Shown here in pieces: positions 23,671-31,336 of a stretch of DNA of 64,000 nt (position 1 is the first letter of the stretch; each line of letters opens with the position of its first letter). Under the pieces are notes generated by a model. It saw only the letters and a program-made list of their open reading frames with translations. It was not told the DNA's origin and did no database searches. The DNA comes from Phenylobacterium sp. (GTDB lineage: Bacteria; Pseudomonadota; Alphaproteobacteria; Caulobacterales; Caulobacteraceae). The position numbers and the translations under genes were made by a program. Location of the stretch: NCBI RefSeq assembly GCF_019636135.1, contig NZ_JAHBYD010000008.1, positions 62,001 to 126,000 of the forward strand, written 5' to 3'.

Positions 23671-23733
23671 CAGGCGCCGCGCTGGCGCCGATCCTGCTCC
23701 GGGCCGGGCGATCCCGCCTGGAGGAGGCCGTCC

Positions 23734-24516
23734 GTGTCCCGTTTTCATGCAGCCCTGAAGGCGTTCGCGCCCGCAGCCGTGCTCGCCGGCTGCCTGATGG
23801 CCGCCGCGCCGGCGGACGCCACCCAATACTTCCTGGCGTCCAACACCATGGACACGTCGCGCACGGCCCACATCTACGGGCCGAACGGGTTCGACGAGTA
23901 CACCTACCTCGCGCCGATCAGGTTCACGGCCTACGAGGGCGCGAGCGCGGTCGGCGAGTCGTTCAACTTCCTCGGCTTCTGCGTGGACATCTTCCACAAC
24001 ATCGGCCTGGGCGCGCTGAACCTCGCCTATGACGACGACTACGACCTGACGACGGACTCCAGGTACACGACGAACACGCCGTTCTCCGGGGGCACGACGC
24101 TGACCGGCGGCCAGCGCGTGCAGGTCGCCCGCCTCGTGAACTACGGGACGCTGCTCTACGACAACGCGCCGAACACCGCCGAGACGCGCGACCGGCTGGC
24201 GGCGCTGCAAGGCGCCATCTGGCAGGTGATCAACCCCGGCTATTCGGTGGTGAGCAGCTCGGCGTCGGTGAACAACTACATCGCCACCTACTCGGGCGCG
24301 AACTACCTGACGGCGCTGACCGGCTACGGGTCGGTCGGCGGCAGCATCAACTTCATCACCGAGACCGGCAAGTACGGCATCGCCAGCGCCCACCAGAGCT
24401 TCGCCTTCCAGGCCGTGCCCGAGCCCGCGACCTGGGCGCTGATGATCGGCGGCTTCGGCGCCATGGGCGCGGTGCTGCGCCGCTCGCGCCGGCTCGCCCT
24501 GGCCCCCGCCGCCTAG
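23734..24516 (+). CDS. Secreted PEPxxWA-CTERM protein
   Basis: 260 residues. Signal peptide (FAPAAVLAGCLMAAAPADA) followed by a Thr/Ser/Asn/Tyr-rich exported domain, DNAPNTAETRDRLAALQGAI in the middle, and a C-terminal sorting signal VPEPATWALMIGGFGAMGAV then RRSRR. This is the alphaproteobacterial PEPxxWA-CTERM tripartite signal recognised by an exosortase-type system that must be elsewhere. GTG 23734 follows GGAGGAGG six bases upstream. Function of the exported part unknown; possible surface or exopolysaccharide-associated role. Confidence 0.85.
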   Translation: MSRFHAALKAFAPAAVLAGCLMAAAPADATQYFLASNTMDTSRTAHIYGPNGFDEYTYLAPIRFTAYEGASAVGESFNFLGFCVDIFHNIGLGALNLAYDDDYDLTTDSRYTTNTPFSGGTTLTGGQRVQVARLVNYGTLLYDNAPNTAETRDRLAALQGAIWQVINPGYSVVSSSASVNNYIATYSGANYLTALTGYGSVGGSINFITETGKYGIASAHQSFAFQAVPEPATWALMIGGFGAMGAVLRRSRRLALAPAA

Positions 24517-24546
24517 AGCGGTTCCCGCTTTTCGGAACGCGCTCTA
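24514..24546. terminator. Palindrome between convergent genes that supplies both stop codons
   Basis: TAGAGCG...CGCTCTA with inner arms TTCC/GGAA. Bases 24514-24516 are the TAG of the PEPxxWA-CTERM gene and 24544-24546 are, on the other strand, the TAG of the zinc-ribbon-like gene. It has no T-run but could act as a bidirectional hairpin. Same arrangement as the unrelated palindrome at 5894-5944. Confidence 0.6.
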
Positions 24547-24828
24547 GCGGAACACGTGGATGCCGCCGGCGCCGTTGCCGGGCGCTTCGGCGAGTCCGCG
24601 GATCTCGAGCTGCGCCTGCCGCGCGCCGCACACGCAGCGCAGGCGGTGCTCCAGGTCGCGCACGAGTTGGCGGCTGAGGCCCTGGGCGATCCAGGGCCGC
24701 GGATCGACCACCGCCTCGCGGCCGCAGCCGCAGCGCGCCCAGAGACTGGACCTGGCGGCCGTCGCCCAGCCGAGGCGCGCCTCCCCGAAACTCCATTCGC
24801 GCGCGAGATTCCTGCTGCCGTCCGCCAT
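24544..24828 (-). CDS. Small zinc-ribbon-like protein
   Basis: 94 residues. Two cysteine pairs (RCGCGRE near residue 34 and RCVCGARQ near residue 66) are spaced like a zinc ribbon, with a helix-rich segment between (WIAQGLSRQLVRDLEHRL). I do not recognise a named family. The ATG at 24828 has GGGAG seven bases upstream. Monocistronic and convergent with the PEPxxWA-CTERM gene; its role, perhaps nucleic-acid binding, cannot be told. Confidence 0.62.
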   Translation of the reverse strand: MADGSRNLAREWSFGEARLGWATAARSSLWARCGCGREAVVDPRPWIAQGLSRQLVRDLEHRLRCVCGARQAQLEIRGLAEAPGNGAGGIHVFR

Positions 24829-24961
24829 GGTTCGACTCCCTTGACTCGAACAAAAGCAGAACTCCCGCCCGTTGGCGACTCCGCTCCGGCTGTTTTCTGG
24901 CTCGATTCTCAACTTGGCGTGGATCGGGCGCGGCAAGCGCCTGTGGGGGAATCGCCGAAGC

Positions 24962-25525
24962 TCAGAGCTTCTCGCTGATCCTGATCGCCGCGCGGCAGCC
25001 CGCGCCGATGACGGCCGAGAGCAGGCCGTAGCCGGGGGCCTCGCGGGCGCCCGCCTCGACGGCGTGGTCGCGGTGGGCCAGTTCGTCGTCGCGGAACCTG
25101 GTGAGCTCGGCGGCGAGGCCGGGGTCGCGCTCGGCCAGCTCGGCGATCTGGTCGGCGTAGTGGCCCTCGATCACCGTCTCGACGGCCTCGGTGCAGGCGT
25201 GGGCGGCCTTCTCGCCCAGCAGCGCCGTGCCGGCGCCCAGCGCGAAGCCGGCGATCCGCCAGAGCGGCGTCAGCGCCGTCGGGCGCACCCGGCGCTCGGT
25301 CAGCAGCTTGTCGAAGCGGGCGAGGTGCTCGGCCTCCTGCGCCTCCATCTCGGCGAAGTGGCCGGCGAGCGCCTGCTGGCCGCGGGCGCGTTCGAGCACG
25401 GCGCGCTGGCCGCGGTAGATCTGCACGGCGGCGAGCTCGCCGGCGTGGTCGACCCGCAGGATCTCGGCGAGGCGGGCGCGGCTGGCGCCACGGCCGGGGC
25501 GCGGCGGGACGGGCTTGCTGCTCAT
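24962..25525 (-). CDS. coq7: COQ7-family demethoxyubiquinone hydroxylase
   Basis: 187-residue carboxylate-bridged di-iron monooxygenase catalysing the C6 hydroxylation step of ubiquinone synthesis. The four-helix bundle shows the expected ligands: ILRVDHAGELAAVQIYRGQ (Glu), EMEAQEAEHLARF (ExxH), ETVIEGHYADQ (Glu) and RFRDDELAHRDHAVE (ExxH). Peripheral membrane protein. Overlaps dsbB by four bases (ATGA), a pairing seen in other Caulobacterales but without a direct biochemical link. Confidence 0.93.
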   Translation of the reverse strand: MSSKPVPPRPGRGASRARLAEILRVDHAGELAAVQIYRGQRAVLERARGQQALAGHFAEMEAQEAEHLARFDKLLTERRVRPTALTPLWRIAGFALGAGTALLGEKAAHACTEAVETVIEGHYADQIAELAERDPGLAAELTRFRDDELAHRDHAVEAGAREAPGYGLLSAVIGAGCRAAIRISEKL

Positions 25526-26037
25526 CGCTTGGCCTGCTCGCGCAGGGCGGCCAGGGCCGAGAGCCCGGCCAGGCCCAGGGAGATCACCGCGTTCCAGCCC
25601 GCCATGGAGAGGCCGGCGAACACCCAGGCGGCCTCGTCGCAGGCCGGCGGCCGGACCTTCGCGCCGTTCAGGAAGGCGGCCATGTCGGCGGCGCTGACGC
25701 CGGTGGCGCCGGTCGCCGCACAGCCCTGCGGCCCCGGCCAGAACTTCCACTCCGCGCCCGCGTGGTAGACGGCGACGCCGCAGCCCGCCAGGAACGCGAG
25801 CGCCAGCACCCAGCAGGTGAGCGCCCGCCAGCGCGGCCCGCCCGGCATGCGGATCAGCACCATGAAGGCGGCCGCAAGCCCCAGGATCGTCCAGTAGACC
25901 TCGCGCTGGCGCAGGCACAGCGTGCAGGGTGCCAGGCCGCCGAAGGTCTCGAAGGCGTGGGCGATGGCCAGCATCGCCGCGGCGGCGACCAGCGCGCAGA
26001 GCCGCCAGCGGTCGAGGAAGGGACGAAGCGCGTTCAT
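25522..26037 (-). CDS. dsbB: Disulfide bond formation protein DsbB
   Basis: 171-residue inner-membrane protein with four membrane spans. The first periplasmic loop has PCTLCLRQR (Cys38, Cys41) and the second has Cys106 (PQGC) and Cys133 (PPAC), the two redox pairs that reoxidise DsbA and pass electrons to quinone. The partner DsbA is not in the window. It is the first gene of the dsbB-coq7 pair; both depend on ubiquinone, which may explain their linkage. Confidence 0.93.
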   Translation of the reverse strand: MNALRPFLDRWRLCALVAAAAMLAIAHAFETFGGLAPCTLCLRQREVYWTILGLAAAFMVLIRMPGGPRWRALTCWVLALAFLAGCGVAVYHAGAEWKFWPGPQGCAATGATGVSAADMAAFLNGAKVRPPACDEAAWVFAGLSMAGWNAVISLGLAGLSALAALREQAKR

Positions 26038-26067
26038 CGGCGCGCCGTTATGGACCGGAAAGCGAGG

Positions 26068-26646
26068 CTATAAAAAGACTTTGATGGCGAGGATGCCGCC
26101 GACGATCAGGGCCAGCAGCAGGACCGAGTAGAGGTTCAGGCGCTTCTCGAACTCGTGGAGCATGGCCGGGCCGAAGTACTTCAGGATCGCCGCGACGGCG
26201 AAGAAGCGGATCCCGCGCGTGATCACCGACAGCACGACGAACAGCGCCAGGTTGAAGTGGGCGAAGCCGGCGGTGATCGTCACCAGCTTGTAGGGGATGG
26301 GCGTCGCGCCCTTGATGAGGATGACCCAGCCGCCCCACTGGTCGAACCAGCGCTGGAACTCGGCCTTGCCCTCGGGGTGGCCGAAGACGTTCAGGATGAA
26401 CTGGCCCACCGGCTCCAGGAAGATGCCGATCGCATAGCCGAGGAGGCCGCCCAGCACGGACGCGGCGGTGCAGATGCCGGCGTAGAAGAACGCCTTGTCG
26501 CGGTTGGCCAGCACCATGGGCGCCAGCATCACGTCGGGCGGGATCGGGAAGAACGAGCTCTCGGCGAAGGAGACGGCGGCCAGCGAGGCCGGGGCGTGCC
26601 GCGAGCGGGCCAGGCCCATCACCCACTCGTACAACTTGCGGAACAT
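26068..26646 (-). CDS. YqaA/DedA-like (SNARE-associated) membrane protein
   Basis: 192 residues, four to five hydrophobic segments. SFAESSFFPIPPDVMLAPMV near residue 26 is the DedA-type E-x-x-x-P-x-P-x-E/D half-helix motif, and GATPIPYKLVTITAGFAHFN near residue 113 carries the second conserved glycine-proline motif. Such proteins are thought to support membrane lipid or proton homeostasis. It lies 30 bp upstream of dsbB on the same strand. Confidence 0.85.
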   Translation of the reverse strand: MFRKLYEWVMGLARSRHAPASLAAVSFAESSFFPIPPDVMLAPMVLANRDKAFFYAGICTAASVLGGLLGYAIGIFLEPVGQFILNVFGHPEGKAEFQRWFDQWGGWVILIKGATPIPYKLVTITAGFAHFNLALFVVLSVITRGIRFFAVAAILKYFGPAMLHEFEKRLNLYSVLLLALIVGGILAIKVFL

Positions 26647-26753
26647 GCGTCATCCAGCCGGAGATTCGGGCGCCCTGCCTAGCAGCGGCCGGCCCGGCTG
26701 TCGCGCGACCCTTCTTCCGCACGGACGTCACCGTCGCAGCGCTATCGGAAACT

Positions 26754-26769
26754 GGTTTCATATGATACC
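26754..26769. promoter_or_regulatory. Candidate operator of the homogentisate operon
   Basis: GGTTTCATATGATACC is a near-perfect 16-bp palindrome (GGT-n-TCATATGA-n-ACC), AT-rich, 27 bp upstream of the hppD ATG. A second palindrome, GAAACTGGTTTC, overlaps its left edge. The MarR-type gene at the end of the operon is the obvious candidate regulator. Confidence 0.55.
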
Positions 26770-26795
26770 ATTTCGCGCTTCCGAGGGAGACCGCC

Positions 26796-27911
26796 ATGAA
26801 CGACGTGAAGAGCCCCGCCCCGTCCGCCGACAGCGCCGGCCGCGACCTGTTCGACAATCCGCTGGGCACCGACGGCTTCGAGTTCGTGGAGTTCACCTCG
26901 CCCGAGCCCGAGCGGCTGAAGGACCTGTTCGAGAAGATGGGCTTCACGGCGGTGGCGCGTCACCGCTCGAAGAACGTGCTGCGCTTCCGCCAGGGCGACA
27001 TCAACTTCATCCTCAACATGGAGCCGGCCGGCCAGGCCGCCGACTTCCGCGCAGCCCACGGCCCGTCGGCCAACGCCATGGCCTTCCGCGTCCGCGACGC
27101 CGCCAGGGCCTTCGAGCTGGCCGTCGCGCGCGGCGCGAAGCCGGTCGTGGGCCCGGTCGGGGCGATGGAACTGAACATCCCGGCGATCGAGGGGATCGGC
27201 GGCTCGAACCTCTATCTCGTCGACCGCTACGGCGCGCAGGAGATCTACGACGTCGACTTCGTCCCGATCCCGGGCGCGGACGAGATGGTCGGGAAGAACG
27301 CGCGCGGCCTGACCTACCTCGACCACCTGACGCACAACGTCCACCGCGGCAACATGGCCACCTGGGCCGAGTTCTACGAGAGGATCTTCAACTTCCGGGA
27401 GATCCGGTACTTCGACATCGAGGGCAAGCAGACGGCGCTCGTCTCGAAGGCCATGACCAGCCCGGACGGCAAGATCCGCATCCCGCTGAACGAGAGCCAG
27501 GACGAGCACTCGCAGATCGAGGAATTCCTCAAGGACTACAAGGGCGAGGGCATCCAGCACATCGCGCTCGGCACGAACGACATCTACGAGTCCGTCGAGA
27601 CGATGCGCGACCGCGGCGTGGTCTTCCAGGACACCATCGACACCTATTTCGACGGCATCGACGCGCGCCTGCCGGGCCACGGCGAGAACGTGAACCGCCT
27701 GCGCGCCGACCGCATCCTGATCGACGGCGCGCCCAGCGAGGGCCAGGGCCTGCTGCTGCAGATCTTCACCGAGAACATGATCGGCCCGATCTTCTTCGAG
27801 CTGATCCAGCGCAAGGGCAACGAGGGCTTCGGCGAGGGCAACTTCAAGGCCCTGTTCGAGTCGATCGAGCTGGACCAGATCCGCCGCGGCGTGCTGCCCG
27901 CGAAGGGCTGA
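26796..27911 (+). CDS. hppD: 4-hydroxyphenylpyruvate dioxygenase
   Basis: 371-residue iron(II) oxygenase converting 4-hydroxyphenylpyruvate to homogentisate. The two vicinal-oxygen-chelate domains are complete; iron ligands are His177 (LDHLTHNV), His255 (GIQHIAL) and Glu335 (IFFELIQRKG), and the C-terminal gate helix (GFGEGNFKALFESIELDQ) is present. First gene of a tyrosine-degradation operon, preceded by a palindrome and a GAGGGAG ribosome site. Confidence 0.97.
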   Translation: MNDVKSPAPSADSAGRDLFDNPLGTDGFEFVEFTSPEPERLKDLFEKMGFTAVARHRSKNVLRFRQGDINFILNMEPAGQAADFRAAHGPSANAMAFRVRDAARAFELAVARGAKPVVGPVGAMELNIPAIEGIGGSNLYLVDRYGAQEIYDVDFVPIPGADEMVGKNARGLTYLDHLTHNVHRGNMATWAEFYERIFNFREIRYFDIEGKQTALVSKAMTSPDGKIRIPLNESQDEHSQIEEFLKDYKGEGIQHIALGTNDIYESVETMRDRGVVFQDTIDTYFDGIDARLPGHGENVNRLRADRILIDGAPSEGQGLLLQIFTENMIGPIFFELIQRKGNEGFGEGNFKALFESIELDQIRRGVLPAKG

Positions 27912-27915
27912 CGCG

Positions 27916-28056
27916 ATGGGCGAGCCAGTTCCTCTTCCTCGGGGGAGGTGTCGGCCCAGCCGACGGGCCTGGAGCTTCAACACCGAGGGCACGCGCCGCG
28001 CCCGGATCGCCGACGGCGAACCGCCCGCGGTCGGCCCCTGCAAGGACGAGGCCTGA
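27916..28056 (+). CDS. 46-residue uncharacterised ORF between hppD and hmgA
   Basis: ATG 27916 follows the hppD stop by four bases and the TGA ends one base before the hmgA ATG, so it fits the operon spacing exactly. The peptide is Arg/Pro-rich at the start (RGRCRPSRRAWSF) and ends EPPAVGPCKDEA. I recognise no family. It may be a real coupling ORF or a remnant of a lost gene; the 146-bp spacer is otherwise unexplained. Confidence 0.3.
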   Translation: MGEPVPLPRGRCRPSRRAWSFNTEGTRRARIADGEPPAVGPCKDEA

Positions 28057-28057
28057 G

Positions 28058-29191
28058 ATGGCGAAGGGTGACTGGATCCCGGTGCGGGGCGCGCAGGGCA
28101 TGCATTCGCGGCAGGCCCACGCCGACATGCCCGAAGGCACGTACGAGCGCGAGATGTCGAAGGAGGGGTTCTTCGGCCCCGCCGCCTTCCTCTACCACCC
28201 GCGCCCGCCGACCGGCTGGACCAGCTTCGAGGGCCCGCTGCGCCCGCGCGCCTTCGACCTCGCCCGGCTGAACGCGGCCGAGCCGTCGCCGTGGGCGGCG
28301 GGCGTCGTGTTGCAGAACGCCGCCATCGAGGTGCGCTTCTGGAAGCTGGCCCACGCCATGCCCGCCCTGGCGCGCAACGCCGATGGCGACCAACTGCTGT
28401 TCGTCCACCAGGGGACCGGCGACCTCTTCACCGACTTCGGCCGCATCGCCTATGCGGCGGGCGACTACCTCTACCTGCCGCGGGGCACGATGTGGCGGCT
28501 CGCGCCCACTGAGCCCACCGCGATCCTGATGATCCAGGCCACCAACACCCACTACAAGCTGCCCGACCGCGGCCTGATGGGGCCGCACGCGCTGTTCGAC
28601 CCGGCGATGCTGGACACGCCGGCGATGGACGAGGCCTTCCGCGCGCACCAGGCCGAGCCCGGCGAGGTGCGGGTCGAGGTGAAGAAGCGAGGGCAGGTCT
28701 CGACGGTGACCTATCCCTACAACCCGCTGGACGCCGTCGGCTGGCACGGCGAGCTCGCGCCGGTGCGGCTCAACGTGAAGGACATCCGCCCGGTGGTGAG
28801 CCACCGCTACCACCTGCCGCCCAGCGTGCATTCGACCTTCGTCAGCGACCGCTTCGTCGTCTGCACCTTCGCGCCCAGGCCCTTCGAGACCGATCCGGGC
28901 GCGCTGAAGATCCCGTTCTTCCACAACAACGACGACTACGACGAGGTGCTGTTCTACCACGCCGGCGACTTCTTCAGCCGCGACCACATCGAGGCCGGCA
29001 TGATGACCTTCCATCCCTCGGGCTTCACCCACGGGCCGCACCCGAAGGCGCTGAAGAACATGCTGACCCAGCCCAAGCCCGCCACCGACGAGTACGCGGT
29101 GATGATCGACACCCGCGACCCGCTGGACGTGGGTGACGCGGCCGCCTCTGTCGAGAACCCCGCCTACGTCGACAGCTGGAAGGGCTCGTGA
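28058..29191 (+). CDS. hmgA: Homogentisate 1,2-dioxygenase
   Basis: 377 residues, the shorter bacterial form. The C-terminal cupin region FFHNNDDYDEVLFYHAGDFF, followed within 20 residues by FHPSGFTHGPHP, carries the two histidines and glutamate that bind iron(II). It opens the homogentisate ring to maleylacetoacetate. The start is one base after the 46-residue ORF and the stop overlaps the next gene (GTGA), indicating translational coupling. Confidence 0.94.
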   Translation: MAKGDWIPVRGAQGMHSRQAHADMPEGTYEREMSKEGFFGPAAFLYHPRPPTGWTSFEGPLRPRAFDLARLNAAEPSPWAAGVVLQNAAIEVRFWKLAHAMPALARNADGDQLLFVHQGTGDLFTDFGRIAYAAGDYLYLPRGTMWRLAPTEPTAILMIQATNTHYKLPDRGLMGPHALFDPAMLDTPAMDEAFRAHQAEPGEVRVEVKKRGQVSTVTYPYNPLDAVGWHGELAPVRLNVKDIRPVVSHRYHLPPSVHSTFVSDRFVVCTFAPRPFETDPGALKIPFFHNNDDYDEVLFYHAGDFFSRDHIEAGMMTFHPSGFTHGPHPKALKNMLTQPKPATDEYAVMIDTRDPLDVGDAAASVENPAYVDSWKGS

Positions 29192-29463
29192 GCCTGGACG
29201 AAGACCTGGCGGCCGCGGCCGAGGACGAACTGGACCGGGCGCTCACCCTGGGCTGGCCGGCGCTGGCCAAGGTCACGCCCTGGGGCGACACTTTCGACGG
29301 GTTCACGCCGGATGGACGCGATGTCTGTTTCGAACGCGCCTACATGTGGGAAGGTGAGCCCGGCGGCGACATCCGCGTCGAGATCATGGTCTACGAATCG
29401 AAGGCCTATGAAGCCGGCGTGAAGCGCGTGCGAACGATAACAAGGGACGGGAACGAAGGATGA
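29188..29463 (+). CDS. Small uncharacterised protein of the homogentisate operon
   Basis: 91 residues, soluble and acidic at the N-terminus (SLDEDLAAAAEDELDRAL) with GWPALAKVTPWGDTFDGFTP and RVEIMVYESKAYEAGVKRVR following. The GTG start overlaps the hmgA stop and its own stop overlaps the fumarylacetoacetase ATG (ATGA), so it is locked into the operon. No family recognised. Position suggests an accessory role in homogentisate turnover; that is inference. Confidence 0.7.
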   Translation: MSLDEDLAAAAEDELDRALTLGWPALAKVTPWGDTFDGFTPDGRDVCFERAYMWEGEPGGDIRVEIMVYESKAYEAGVKRVRTITRDGNEG

Positions 29464-30464
29464 AGCTGGCGTCGCTCAAAGGGGGCCGCGACGGCCGCCT
29501 CGTGGTCGTGTCGAACGACCTCGCCTGGTACTCGCCGGCGGACCGGATCGCGCTCACCCTGCAGGCGGCGCTGGACGACTGGGCGCGCTGCGAGCCGGAG
29601 CTGCGGGGCCTGGCCGAGAGCCTGGAGCACGACTCGGTGCCCAAGGCCCGGTTCCGCGAGCACGAGGCGATGAGCCCGCTGCCGCGCGCCTACCAGTGGG
29701 CCGACGGCTCGGCCTACGTGAACCACGTGGCCCTGGTGCGGCAGGCCCGCGCGGCCGACATGCCCGAGAGCTTCTGGAACGACCCCCTGATGTACCAGGG
29801 CGGCTCGGACGGGTTCCTCGGCCCGCGCGATCCCATCCCGCTCGCCGACGAGGCCTGGGGCTGCGACATGGAGGGCGAGATCGCGGTGGTGACCGGTGAC
29901 GTGCCGCTGGGCGCGAGCCGCGAGGCGGCGCTGGCGGCCATCCGGCTGGTGATGCTGTGCAACGACGTCTCCCTGCGCAACCTGATCCCGGGCGAACTGG
30001 CCAAGAGCTTCGGCTTCTTCCAGTCCAAGCCCGCCTCGGCCTTTTCGCCGGTGGCGGTGACGCCCGATGCGCTCCCGAACTTCAAGGACGGCAAGCTGCA
30101 CGGGAAGCTGGAGGTCGAGCTCAACGGCAAGCCGCTGGGCGAGGCCGACGCCGGCGTCGACATGACCTTCGACTTCGGGACCCTGATCGCCCACGCCGCC
30201 AAGACCCGCGCACTCGGCGCCGGCACGATCGTCGGCTCGGGCACGGTCTCCAACCGCGACGCCGACGGCGGCCCCGGCAAGCCCATCGACCAGGGCGGGG
30301 TCGGCTACTCATGCCTCGCCGAGGTCCGGACGGTCGAGACCATCCTCGGCGGCAAGCCGGTGACGCCGTTCATGAAGGCGGGCGACGTGGTGCGCATCCA
30401 GATGGTCGATGCGAAACGCCACTCGATCTTCGGCGCCATCGAGCAGGAAGTGGCCGGGCCGTGA
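29460..30464 (+). CDS. Fumarylacetoacetate hydrolase
   Basis: 334 residues of the FAH superfamily, releasing fumarate and acetoacetate in the last step of tyrosine degradation. Metal-binding acidic residues are visible in GCDMEGEIAVVTGDVPLG, followed by VMLCNDVSLRNLIPGE and FFQSKPASAFSPVAVTP; GTIVGSGTVSNRD lies in the core. The single-domain prokaryotic form. Coupled by overlapping codons to the 91-residue protein upstream and the MarR gene downstream. Confidence 0.93.
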   Translation: MKLASLKGGRDGRLVVVSNDLAWYSPADRIALTLQAALDDWARCEPELRGLAESLEHDSVPKARFREHEAMSPLPRAYQWADGSAYVNHVALVRQARAADMPESFWNDPLMYQGGSDGFLGPRDPIPLADEAWGCDMEGEIAVVTGDVPLGASREAALAAIRLVMLCNDVSLRNLIPGELAKSFGFFQSKPASAFSPVAVTPDALPNFKDGKLHGKLEVELNGKPLGEADAGVDMTFDFGTLIAHAAKTRALGAGTIVGSGTVSNRDADGGPGKPIDQGGVGYSCLAEVRTVETILGGKPVTPFMKAGDVVRIQMVDAKRHSIFGAIEQEVAGP

Positions 30465-30985
30465 CCCTTCTTCGCCAAGGCTCCGAAGGGCGAACCCTGC
30501 GAAGCCCGGAGGGCGAAGGCGGGCTGAAGCTCGACAGCTACCTGCCGTATCGCCTGTCGGTGGCGTCGAACGCGGTGTCGGGGCTGATCGCGCGGGCCTA
30601 CGAGGACCGCTTCGGCCTGACGGTGCCGCAGTGGCGGCTGATCTGCGTGCTGGCGGAGGGCGGCGGGCTGACCCAGGTGCAGATCGTCGCGCGCACGGTG
30701 ATGGACAAGGTGACGGTGAGCCGCGCCGCCCAGGGGCTGGCGAAGCGCCGCCTCATCGGGCGTTCGGAGAACACCGCCGACGGCCGCAGCCACGTCCTGG
30801 CGCTGACCGGCGAGGGCCGGAGCCTGCACGCCGAGATCGCGCCTTTAGCCCTGGCCTATGAAGCGGCCCTCATCGCCGGCCTCGCGCCGGGGGAGGTGGC
30901 GCTGCTGAAGCGCCTGCTCGGCCGGCTGCAATCGGCCGCCGGCCAGTTGGCGGGCGACGGCGCGCCGCCGCAGATTTCGGGCTAG
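30461..30985 (+). CDS. MarR-family regulator of the homogentisate operon
   Basis: 174 residues with a winged helix: LTVPQWRLICVLAEGGGLTQ, VQIVARTVMDKVTVSRAAQG (recognition helix) and the wing RSENTADGRSHVLALTGEG. The GTG start overlaps the fumarylacetoacetase stop. The first 20 residues (RQGSEGRTLRSPEGEGG) are encoded by a repeat-like CGAAGGGCGAA-rich stretch and may not be conserved. It probably senses a pathway intermediate and binds the palindrome before hppD. The TAG stop is provided by the 51-bp palindrome 30983-31033. Confidence 0.88.
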   Translation: MTLLRQGSEGRTLRSPEGEGGLKLDSYLPYRLSVASNAVSGLIARAYEDRFGLTVPQWRLICVLAEGGGLTQVQIVARTVMDKVTVSRAAQGLAKRRLIGRSENTADGRSHVLALTGEGRSLHAEIAPLALAYEAALIAGLAPGEVALLKRLLGRLQSAAGQLAGDGAPPQISG

Positions 30986-31033
30986 ACCATTCGGCGCTCA
31001 GGTCGGTCCGAGGCCGGGAAACCGAATGGTCTA
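30983..31033. repeat. 51-bp dispersed palindrome, copy 2
   Basis: Outer arms TAGACCATTCGG and CCGAATGGTCTA; compared with the reverse complement of copy 1 (5894-5944) it differs at only about five positions. Its first three bases form the stop codon of the MarR gene. Likely a transcript end as well. Confidence 0.8.
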
Positions 31034-31105
31034 ATCCTGAGCGAAGGTCTTGAGCCTTCGACGGTTCAAGCGAACCGCCGATTGCTCCAGGGCGGCACGA
31101 TTTCA

Positions 31106-31121
31106 AGCATCGAACGATGCT
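31106..31121. promoter_or_regulatory. Candidate vapBC operator
   Basis: AGCATCGAACGATGCT is a palindrome with seven-base arms and a two-base centre, 24 bp before the vapB ATG. It is in the position expected for autorepression by VapB/VapBC. Confidence 0.5.
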
Positions 31122-31144
31122 CCAATGCATGCTATCGTCAAGGC

Positions 31145-31336
31145 ATGCGAACCACTCTTGCGATAGACGAGGATCTGCTGGCGCGGGCTCAGGCCTATAC
31201 GGGCGTGCGTGAGAAGTCGGCGCTGATTCGGGAAGCGCTGAAGGCGCTGATCGAGCGTGAGAGCGCGCGTCGCCTGGCGAGGCTTGGCGGCAGCGAGCCT
31301 GACCTTGAACTCGCGCCGCGCCGCCGGTCGGCGTGA
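31145..31336 (+). CDS. vapB: VapB-type antitoxin
   Basis: 63 residues starting MRTTLAIDEDLLARAQAYTG, the ribbon-helix-helix fold of the VapB/DUF2191 group, then a short C-terminal tail (LARLGGSEPDLELAPRRRSA) that would neutralise the toxin. ATG 31145 is chosen over an upstream in-frame ATG because the family motif begins at this residue. The stop overlaps the toxin GTG (GTGA). Confidence 0.85.
   Translation: MRTTLAIDEDLLARAQAYTGVREKSALIREALKALIERESARRLARLGGSEPDLELAPRRRSA

Larger units (their letters stand above)
23313..23733. other. Gene-free 421-bp divergent region
   Basis: It separates the minus-strand Spy-like gene from the plus-strand PEPxxWA-CTERM gene. The left part presumably contains the promoters of the spy-like/two-component unit (AT-richer patch near 23390-23460). 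The right part has a strong hairpin (23595-23630) and a two-copy 20-bp tandem repeat (23631-23670). I see no convincing ORF. Confidence 0.6.

Noticed and set aside
28058..29191. Homogentisate dioxygenase as a truncated pseudogene because it is shorter than the 430-440-residue enzymes
   Set aside because: All metal ligands and the C-terminal cupin motifs are intact, and the gene is locked into an operon by overlapping codons.
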